DNA from: CAUZEO01 sp963578625
Lineage (GTDB): Bacteria; Verrucomicrobiota; Kiritimatiellia; SLOV01
Assembly: GCA_963578625.1 (NCBI GenBank)
Contig: CAUZEO010000295.1
Coordinates: forward strand, 1-6,675
DNA: 6,675 nucleotides
Direction: 5' to 3'
Every line of letters begins with the position of its first letter. The stretch's first letter is position 1. The translations under genes and the position numbers were made by a program. Below, piece after piece: positions 1 through 4,188 of this stretch. The notes beneath the pieces were generated by a model. The model had not been told where the DNA came from, ran no database searches, and saw only the letters and a program-made list of their open reading frames with translations.

Positions 1-137
1 TTTTCGGGAAGGCGCTCCACCACCGGCGGCAGCTTGCCCGCCTGCACCCGCTCCGCCAGCATGGGCGCCTCACGGTACTCAGCTGCCGCCGTGCCCGCGA
101 ACAGAACAAAGATCGCGATGAATTGACGAAAGCTCAT
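1..137 (-). CDS. ABC transporter substrate-binding protein (oligopeptide type), N-terminal fragment
   Basis: This is the 5' part of a minus-strand gene that starts with ATG at 137 and runs off the left edge after 45 complete codons. The peptide opens with a typical signal peptide: a short basic start (MSFRQ), a hydrophobic core (FIAIFVLFAG) and a likely cleavage after TAAA near residue 19. The mature start reads EYREAPMLAERV, then AGKLPPVVERLPE. From memory of the family, an EAPMLAE...GKLPPVEERLPE segment is characteristic of the N-terminus of periplasmic solute-binding proteins of family 5 (peptide/oligopeptide ABC importers), which capture ligand outside the inner membrane and hand it to the permease. 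A weak purine-rich stretch (GAGAGG on the minus strand) lies about 12 bases upstream of the ATG. The gene is divergent from the LamG gene. The start and export signal are well supported; the family call rests on one short motif, and the ligand cannot be deduced. Confidence 0.72.
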   Translation of the reverse strand, partial: MSFRQFIAIFVLFAGTAAAEYREAPMLAERVQAGKLPPVVERLPE

Positions 138-376
138 TGCACGTACTCTACCTCTCACACCGAGGTCGTATCAGATCGTCGGTCTCATCCCACAGGGGGC
201 CGGTAGTCAAGAATAAATTGGGAGTACAAAGAGCGGTTTGGTCTGAATGCTGTGCCCGGATTGTAGAATTCCTGAGATTACTGGCCGTTCTTCGGCCCAT
301 GCTAAAAAATAAAGCAAGAAATTGCGAGGCAAATACCGGGATTCTGCGCTAAAATGGATCGAATTTGATACTGATT

Positions 377-388
377 ATGAGATCTCAT
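377..388. promoter_or_regulatory. 12-bp perfect palindrome, candidate operator
   Basis: ATGAGATCTCAT is a perfect palindrome about 65 bp upstream of the LamG start. It lies inside a wider region whose ends form a second inverted pair, ATCGAAT at 358-364 and ATTCGAT at 387-393. Position and symmetry fit binding of a dimeric regulator. About one or two perfect 12-bp palindromes are expected by chance in a window this size, so the functional reading is only a suggestion. Confidence 0.25.
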
Positions 389-440
389 TCGATTCTCAAC
401 AGCAGAAAAACAGAGTAATCGGTAACTGGGCATTAAGGTA

Positions 441-445
441 AGGAG
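441..445 (+). promoter_or_regulatory. Shine-Dalgarno site that fixes the GTG start of the LamG gene
   Basis: AGGAG lies 8 bases upstream of GTG at 454, within TAAGGAG. This is the strongest ribosome binding site in the window. It supports the GTG as the true start, and the signal peptide begins directly at that codon. Confidence 0.75.
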
Positions 446-453
446 TAGAGCAC

Positions 454-1431
454 GTGAATAAACTGACGATCAAATCTTGGATTAATTCTTGCACTCAGTT
501 CATTTTGAGTTTTGGGGTAATTGGTCTTCTGCTCGTGCCGTGTGCGCACGCCGCCGTCGTCGGCGAATGGGATCTCAATGAAGGGAGTGGGACGACGGCG
601 GTCGATTCATCGGGAAATGGAAACAACGGTACCCTCTTCAACGGAACCGGTCAGGCACACTTCTTCACGGATCCCGTAAATGGCGGCGGGGTGGATCTGA
701 ATGGTACGGGTGACTATATCGACTTCGGCAATTCGCCCATTTGGAATTCCGTCAGTATCCCGTTTTCGCTCGAGGCCTGGTTTGTCATCGACAACAGGGG
801 GAACAAGCCGATCCTGGGCGTCACGGAACCCACTCCTAAGTTTGCCTTGGAAACCGGCAATTTTTCTGGAGGCGGCCTAGAAGGCGCAGCAGGATTTCAG
901 CTTTACCCCGGCAGCGATAATTTTCCCAATAACCCCAACCATCCGAGAGTTACAAACGTCCTAGTCCACCTGGTCGGCACCTATGATGGTACGAATGCGA
1001 TACTCTACAAGGATGGGACGCTCGGACCCATGAGTACGGTGCCGTACACGAATATGCCGCTCGTAACTACCAATCCCCTCCGCGCCGGTGCGACTCATTC
1101 AGGGAGCGGCGCTTATGCTGGACGAATCTACCACTTGCGAATCCATGATGTGGCATTGACCCAGGCCGAAGCATCCGCAAATTACAACGAAGGCCCCAAC
1201 CCCGGAGGCGTAACGGTTTCGTCCACCAATGTCGTGGTGGCGGATACGGCCGGGGTGACTTATTCAAGCGTGGTGGATAGAGTCTACCGTCTTCAGTCCA
1301 CCCCGGACCTGGTGTCGTCGAACTTCAGCGATACCGGGGCCTTCGCCGTCGGCGATGGCGGGGGCATGACGCTCTTCGATCCCGCCGGAACATCCACGTC
1401 AAAGAACTACCGGGTCCAGGAGCAGCCATAG
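454..1431 (+). CDS. Secreted LamG (concanavalin A-like) domain protein
   Basis: A 325-residue protein of unknown specific function, predicted to be exported. The start is GTG with a strong AGGAG 8 bases upstream. Residues 1-33 form a signal peptide: basic residues at K3 and K7, a hydrophobic core at about 16-28, and cleavage likely after AHA (31-33). Residues about 35-245 match the LamG/laminin-G-like jellyroll pattern common in environmental bacteria. It opens with GEWDLNEGSGTTAVDSSGNG, has LEAWF and VGTYDGTNAILYKDG in the middle strands, and closes with YAGRIYHLRIHDVALTQAEA. Such domains often bind carbohydrate or act as adhesive modules. The C-terminal 70 residues (VVDRVYRLQSTPDL ... KNYRVQ) resemble a short beta-rich tail seen at the end of many secreted proteins of Verrucomicrobiota and relatives. 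The protein stops at QEQP with no sorting signal of its own, yet a PEP-CTERM tail lies about 125 bp downstream in another frame. The domain call is good; ligand and role are unknown. Confidence 0.82.
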   Translation: MNKLTIKSWINSCTQFILSFGVIGLLLVPCAHAAVVGEWDLNEGSGTTAVDSSGNGNNGTLFNGTGQAHFFTDPVNGGGVDLNGTGDYIDFGNSPIWNSVSIPFSLEAWFVIDNRGNKPILGVTEPTPKFALETGNFSGGGLEGAAGFQLYPGSDNFPNNPNHPRVTNVLVHLVGTYDGTNAILYKDGTLGPMSTVPYTNMPLVTTNPLRAGATHSGSGAYAGRIYHLRIHDVALTQAEASANYNEGPNPGGVTVSSTNVVVADTAGVTYSSVVDRVYRLQSTPDLVSSNFSDTGAFAVGDGGGMTLFDPAGTSTSKNYRVQEQP

Positions 1432-1451
1432 TGCGGGGGAACAGGCGTTGA

Positions 1452-1637
1452 ATCAGATTCTTCTGGAGTCAGGAGATTCACAAACGAATCTCCCGGCATG
1501 TAAGTGAAATAGAAGTTGGCACATTGTTTGCCGCGGGTCCCGATAACACAATCGTACCGGAACCTTCCACGATCGCCCTGTTGGCGTTGGGATTCGGCGC
1601 CATGGCGGGATGCCGTCACCGGCGGCGTCGAGAGTAG
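1452..1637 (+). pseudogene. Orphan PEP-CTERM sorting signal, remnant of a secreted protein gene
   Basis: This frame is open from just after TGA at 1449-1451 to TAG at 1635-1637. Codons from 1557 encode a textbook PEP-CTERM tail: PEP motif (VPEPST), a hydrophobic segment (IALLALGFGAMAGC), then a basic end (RHRRRRE). In the PEP-CTERM/exosortase system such a C-terminal tail anchors an exported protein until exosortase processes it at the outer surface. Here no gene body precedes it: no ATG or GTG start, and no signal peptide in the 105 bases of open frame upstream (the only plausible start is TTG at 1524). The LamG gene stops at 1431 in a different frame. The tail is thus either the detached end of the LamG gene after a frameshift plus changes, or the last piece of another deleted PEP-CTERM gene. 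The motif is clear; which gene it came from is not. Confidence 0.72.
1472..1493 (+). terminator. Hairpin downstream of the LamG gene, possible terminator
   Basis: GGAGATTC (1472-1479) and GAATCTCC (1486-1493) form a perfect 8-bp stem with a 6-base loop (ACAAAC), 40 bases after the LamG stop codon. There is no U-tract after it, so it is not a textbook intrinsic terminator. It could equally be an mRNA-end stabilising stem, or arise because GATTC/GAATC recurs here (1450-1460 is also GAATC-A-GATTC). Confidence 0.35.
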
Positions 1638-1704
1638 TCCGGACGTCACAGATAGCGTTCATGGCGCACAGCCGAAGGCGACGCCCGATTGAAAGGCAAC
1701 CGGA

Positions 1705-1728
1705 CCGGGGGTCGATCCAGACCCCCGG
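1705..1728 (+). other. Strong GC-rich hairpin in the LamG-pseudopilin gap
   Basis: CCGGGGGTC (1705-1713) and GACCCCCGG (1720-1728) form a perfect 9-bp stem with a 6-base loop (GATCCA). It lies 68 bases after the stop of the PEP-CTERM remnant and 102 bases before the pseudopilin start. No T-run follows. It may terminate or pause upstream transcription or act as a 5' leader structure for the pseudopilin-sulfatase mRNA. The surrounding bases (GGTCGGGACC at 1737-1746, CAAGC/GCTTG around 1764-1780) are also rich in short inverted repeats. Confidence 0.4.
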
Positions 1729-1805
1729 CTCGTTGGGGTCGGGACCGCCGGATTGCTATCACCAAGCGCCGGCGGCTTGAGTTCCGGGGTGGATACGAGT
1801 ACAGT

Positions 1806-1821
1806 ATTCTCCACGGAGAAT
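1806..1821 (+). promoter_or_regulatory. Inverted repeat covering the ribosome binding site of the pseudopilin gene
   Basis: ATTCTCC (1806-1812) and GGAGAAT (1815-1821) are perfect inverted arms separated by two bases. In RNA this would fold as a 6-bp stem with a CACG tetraloop. The right arm holds the only Shine-Dalgarno-like sequence (GGAGA, 1815-1819) upstream of ATG 1831, so the fold would hide it. That would lower translation of the pseudopilin and, by coupling, of the sulfatase. The structure is seen in the sequence; the regulatory role is inferred. Confidence 0.4.
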
Positions 1822-1830
1822 TGAACTGCT

Positions 1831-2613
1831 ATGCATGAAACGTCCGCTATATGTCCGTCGCCCTTCGTGATCAGGCGAAGGTGTAACCGAAAAGCCTTCA
1901 CACTCATCGAGCTGTTGGTGGTGATCGCGATCATCGCCATTTTGGCATCTTTGCTCGTGCCCGCGCTTAAAAATGCAACCGCCGTTGCGAGGGCCACCGC
2001 CTGCAGGAGCAATCTTAATGAAACCTCGCTCGTGATGACGATTTATTTGGGCGATCACGACGACCAGTATCCCTTCACGCGCGATATCTTCCTCCTGAAC
2101 GGCGAACAGTTCTGGTATCAACAACTCATGCTCGGAGGATATTTCGAGTTCACGGACGTTCTATTTTGCCCAAGCGTAACGACGGCGACCGATACAAAAG
2201 ACTATGCGCTTTACTGGGGAAGAACCAGTTACGGAATGAACGGTGGGCTGGAGTACGACTACGATAACGGGCTGGTCAGTCGGGCTTACCTGACCGACAT
2301 CGGTTCGCCTTCCAGGACGATTTTCACGGGGGATACGTGGCCTGCCCTAGGACTCCTGTGGGACGGGAAACCCTATCCTGGCTACGGCGTGGGAGGCAGG
2401 ATCTATTCCGTACCCCGGTGGGGATTATGGCATAACTTTGTCGCCTGGTCACGGCACAACGGCGTGTGTAACGTCTCGTGGGTGGACGGCCACGTGGAAG
2501 GGGTGGCGGCGACCAACCGGGAGGATCCCTACGCCCAGACGATCTACGATCAGGAGGCGTTGACGACGCAGTCCACCCCGGACGTTGGGAACGACTACTG
2601 GGATCGCAACTGA
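1831..2613 (+). CDS. Prepilin-type protein with H-X9-DG domain (type II secretion-like pseudopilin)
   Basis: A 260-residue protein with a type IV prepilin leader. After a basic 22-residue leader (RRRCNRKA) comes FTLIELLVVIAIIAILASLL, the hallmark of prepilin peptidase substrates. Cleavage should fall between A22 and F23, with the conserved glutamate five residues in (E27). Alanine replaces the usual glycine before the cut, which prepilin peptidases generally tolerate. Near the C-terminus, H209 and D219-G220 form the H-X9-DG motif (RHNGVCNVSWVDGH) that defines a prepilin-type family greatly expanded in Planctomycetota, Lentisphaerota and Verrucomicrobiota. The role of these proteins is not established; they are thought to be inner-membrane-anchored, periplasm-facing pseudopilins. 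ATG 1831 is chosen because GGAGA lies 11 bases upstream and the leader has a normal length. The stop codon overlaps the apparent sulfatase start, so the two are probably co-translated. The family call is strong, the function weak. Confidence 0.9.
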   Translation: MHETSAICPSPFVIRRRCNRKAFTLIELLVVIAIIAILASLLVPALKNATAVARATACRSNLNETSLVMTIYLGDHDDQYPFTRDIFLLNGEQFWYQQLMLGGYFEFTDVLFCPSVTTATDTKDYALYWGRTSYGMNGGLEYDYDNGLVSRAYLTDIGSPSRTIFTGDTWPALGLLWDGKPYPGYGVGGRIYSVPRWGLWHNFVAWSRHNGVCNVSWVDGHVEGVAATNREDPYAQTIYDQEALTTQSTPDVGNDYWDRN

Positions 2614-3905
2614 ACCTCGTCGTTGTCATCTGCCACGACTTGGGCCGATATTTGGGATGCTATGGCGAGCCCGGTGTCCGGTCACCCAACATCGATGCAT
2701 TTGCCGCTTCAGGCATACGGTTCGAAAACAGTTTCTGCGCGGCGCCCCAGTGCAGTCCATCCCGGGCCGCTCTGTGGACGGGACGGTACCCGCACGCGAA
2801 CGGGGTCGTGGGACTCACCCAGGGGAGTTTCGCGAACGACCTGAATCACGATGAAAAGCACTTCGCCGAAATCCTGCGCGACGCCGGATACGACACGCAC
2901 TTGTTCTGCGTTCAGCATGAGGCCCGTTCGCCGGAACGGTGCGGCTATACAACGGATCATGGTCGCGGAGTTTGTACCACCGTTACGGATCACTTCGTCG
3001 AATTCATCGGACATCGGACCGACGCCGATCCGCCCTTCTTCGCCCAAGTCGGGTTCATCGAGCCGCATCGCCCCTTCACATTCGAGAACGTGAGACCGTT
3101 ACCGCCCAATGAGATCACCGTTCCCCCCTACCTGCCGGATATTCCGGAGTTGCATGAGGATTTCGCGGACCTCGAAGCCACCGTCGCCTATCTCGACGGT
3201 GCGTTTGGCCGGATCCTCGAGGCGATCCGTTCTTCGGCCGTGGCGGAGAAGACGATGATCGTCTTCACCGCCGACCATGGGATTCCTTTCCCTCGCGCGA
3301 AAATGACCCTGTATGATCCGGGTATCGAGGTACCACTGATCATGACCGTACCGGGCCTACTCGGTGGAGTCACACATCAACAGATGATTCCGAATGTTGA
3401 TGTCCTCCCCACCCTGCTCGACCTGCTGGATCTCCCGCATCCTCCCAACCTGCATGGCAGAAGTTTTGCCGGCTTGCTCCGGGGAGAATTGTACCGGTCG
3501 AACGAAATTATCTTTGCGGAAAAGACCTACCACATCTACTATGACCCCATGCGTGCAATCCGCACCAACCGGTGGAAACTGATCGCAAATTTCGAGTGCA
3601 CCCCGTGGCAGGAGTGCGCCCTGGATTACTTCAATAACGACAAATCGGTCGTAGAGGTCGCCAAGGCGTTAAACCTGCCGGACGACCGAACGCTCCATCC
3701 CCCGTTCGAATTGTTCGATCTGCGGAAGGATCCCTACGAACAAGAAAACCTGGCGGACAATCCAACGCACGAAGAGACCCGAAATGAGTTGACATGTTTG
3801 CTGAGAACATGGATGCAAGACACCAACGACCCCCTCCTCGACGGCCCCATGACGCAAGGCGCCTATCGTAAGAGAATGGCGAAGTTCAAGAAGATCTCCC
3901 TGTAG
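2610..3905 (+). CDS. S1-family sulfatase, similar to heparan N-sulfatase (sulfamidase)
   Basis: A formylglycine-dependent sulfatase of about 431 residues if read from CTG 2610. The core begins at once with NLVVVICHDLGRYLGCYG, the first beta-strand and metal-binding loop (H9-D10 instead of the usual Asp-Asp pair). The sulfatase signature CSPSRAALWTG starts at C48, the cysteine expected to become formylglycine. FTADHGIPFPRAKMTLYDPG supplies D222-H223 and K231 as further metal and sulfate ligands. As I recall human sulfamidase, the match is notable in several blocks: GIPFP...LY.PG, PMRAIRTNRWKLIANF, the C-terminal FELFDLRKDPYEQENLADNP and TNDPLLDGP. This suggests hydrolysis of N- or O-sulfate on a glucosamine-type or related sugar; substrate is not proven. 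No signal peptide is visible, so it may act in the cytoplasm on imported sugars. No ATG, GTG or TTG lies at the expected N-terminus: CTG at 2610 overlaps the preceding TGA as CTGA, where ATGA would be usual. The frame stays open upstream to ATG 2478, but those 44 residues look like a shadow of the pseudopilin gene. Confidence 0.9.
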   Translation: MNLVVVICHDLGRYLGCYGEPGVRSPNIDAFAASGIRFENSFCAAPQCSPSRAALWTGRYPHANGVVGLTQGSFANDLNHDEKHFAEILRDAGYDTHLFCVQHEARSPERCGYTTDHGRGVCTTVTDHFVEFIGHRTDADPPFFAQVGFIEPHRPFTFENVRPLPPNEITVPPYLPDIPELHEDFADLEATVAYLDGAFGRILEAIRSSAVAEKTMIVFTADHGIPFPRAKMTLYDPGIEVPLIMTVPGLLGGVTHQQMIPNVDVLPTLLDLLDLPHPPNLHGRSFAGLLRGELYRSNEIIFAEKTYHIYYDPMRAIRTNRWKLIANFECTPWQECALDYFNNDKSVVEVAKALNLPDDRTLHPPFELFDLRKDPYEQENLADNPTHEETRNELTCLLRTWMQDTNDPLLDGPMTQGAYRKRMAKFKKISL

Positions 3906-3919
3906 GCGCGACCGAGACC

Positions 3920-3939
3920 CCACCGAACTTGTTCGGTGG
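3920..3939 (+). terminator. Hairpin just after the sulfatase gene; outer left part of the inverted-repeat element
   Basis: CCACCGAAC (3920-3928) and GTTCGGTGG (3931-3939) form a perfect 9-bp inverted repeat with two bases between (8 bp plus a CTTG loop in RNA). It starts 15 bases after the sulfatase stop and is the natural candidate for the 3' end of the pseudopilin-sulfatase transcript. No T-tract follows. A sister hairpin with compensating changes lies at 4077-4096. Confidence 0.45.
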
Positions 3940-3980
3940 TGAACAGGATTCTGCACTATGAGCGAAAAAAAGAAAAAGAA

Positions 3981-4008
3981 GAGCCCGGTTCGCGCGAGAA
4001 CGGGGCTC
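3981..4008 (+). other. Inner hairpin of the inverted-repeat element
   Basis: GAGCCCGGTTC (3981-3991) and GAACGGGGCTC (3998-4008) form an 11-bp stem with one G-G mismatch and a GCGCGA loop. The same GAGCCC (3981-3986) can instead pair with GGGCTC at 4031-4036 when the long arms fold together, so the two structures exclude each other. Confidence 0.45.
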
Positions 4009-4074
4009 CGCTCCTACATCGCTCTCTGTTGGGCTCTTATTCTTTCGTTTCGGGGCATAGTGCGGAATCATTCG

Positions 4075-4098
4075 CACCACCGAGCAAACTCGGTGGTG
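4075..4098 (+). other. Perfect 10-bp hairpin at the right end of the inverted-repeat element
   Basis: CACCACCGAG (4075-4084) and CTCGGTGGTG (4089-4098) pair perfectly around a CAAA tetraloop. It is a second version of the hairpin at 3920-3939: the stem CCACCGA/TCGGTGG is the same, but the next pair is A-T on the left copy and G-C here. It sits 90 bases upstream of the glycosidase start and could serve as terminator, stabiliser or element end. Confidence 0.45.
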
Positions 4099-4174
4099 GC
4101 GTTCACTTGGTGTACTCCCTACGTCGGCTCGCATGTTCAGCCCGCTTTGTGGATAACGTGCAGGACAAGCTCGT

Positions 4175-4180
4175 GGGGGG
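4175..4180 (+). promoter_or_regulatory. G-rich possible ribosome binding site for the TTG 4189 start
   Basis: Six G residues lie 8 bases upstream of TTG 4189. This is the only purine block at normal spacing before any start that yields a signal peptide, but it lacks the A of a consensus AGGAG, so support for the start is moderate. Confidence 0.3.
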
Positions 4181-4188
4181 CGCGTCTC

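Larger units (their letters stand above)
138..453. promoter_or_regulatory. Divergent intergenic region between the transporter gene and the LamG gene
   Basis: This 316-bp stretch separates two divergent genes and should carry promoters for both. The part from about 300 to 440 is clearly richer in A and T than the flanking genes. It contains a 12-bp palindrome at 377-388, 7-bp inverted arms ATCGAAT (358-364) and ATTCGAT (387-393), and a small hairpin GGCCG/CGGCC with a 5-base loop (283-297). A TTGATA at 365-370 resembles a -35 box, but no convincing -10 box sits at the right spacing. A 71-codon open stretch at 137-352 has no recognisable composition or motif and is not called as a gene. No tRNA or riboswitch fold was recognised. 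Confidence 0.5.
3920..4096. repeat. 177-bp imperfect inverted-repeat element (MITE-like or folded RNA)
   Basis: The left arm (3920-3986) and the reverse complement of the right arm (4031-4096) align over about 66 bases with one gap. Shared blocks in order are CCACCGA, TCGGTGGTG, GATTC-GCACTATG (one mismatch), a purine run (GAAAAAAAG... against GAAACGAAAG...) and AAGAGCCC. The outer 20 bases of each arm are themselves hairpins, and a third hairpin sits just inside (3981-4008). The element fills almost all the gap between the sulfatase and the glycosidase gene. Terminal inverted repeats around a short core with no gene fit a non-autonomous miniature element or a REP-like intergenic repeat. No clear target-site duplication is visible at the ends. 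It could also be an RNA structure in the intergenic mRNA. Having only one copy in the window leaves its repeat status unproven. Confidence 0.6.

Noticed and set aside
137..352. 71-codon plus-strand open frame in the divergent intergenic region
   Set aside because: No ribosome binding site, no recognisable motif, and it begins inside the antisense start of the transporter gene; more likely non-coding promoter DNA.
365..393. Sigma-70 promoter (TTGATA at 365-370, candidate -10 TTCGAT at 388-393)
   Set aside because: The -10 match is poor (3 of 6), and promoter consensus for the host is unknown.
1472..1493. Confident rho-independent terminator after the LamG gene
   Set aside because: The stem is only 8 bp with moderate GC and no U-tract follows, so it is listed only as a possible terminator.
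3886..4134. Minus-strand 82-codon frame whose peptide (SAESCSPPNKFGG) resembles the plus-strand SAESFAPPSKLGG of the other arm
   Set aside because: The similarity comes from the inverted repeat itself, read on opposite strands, not from two genes.
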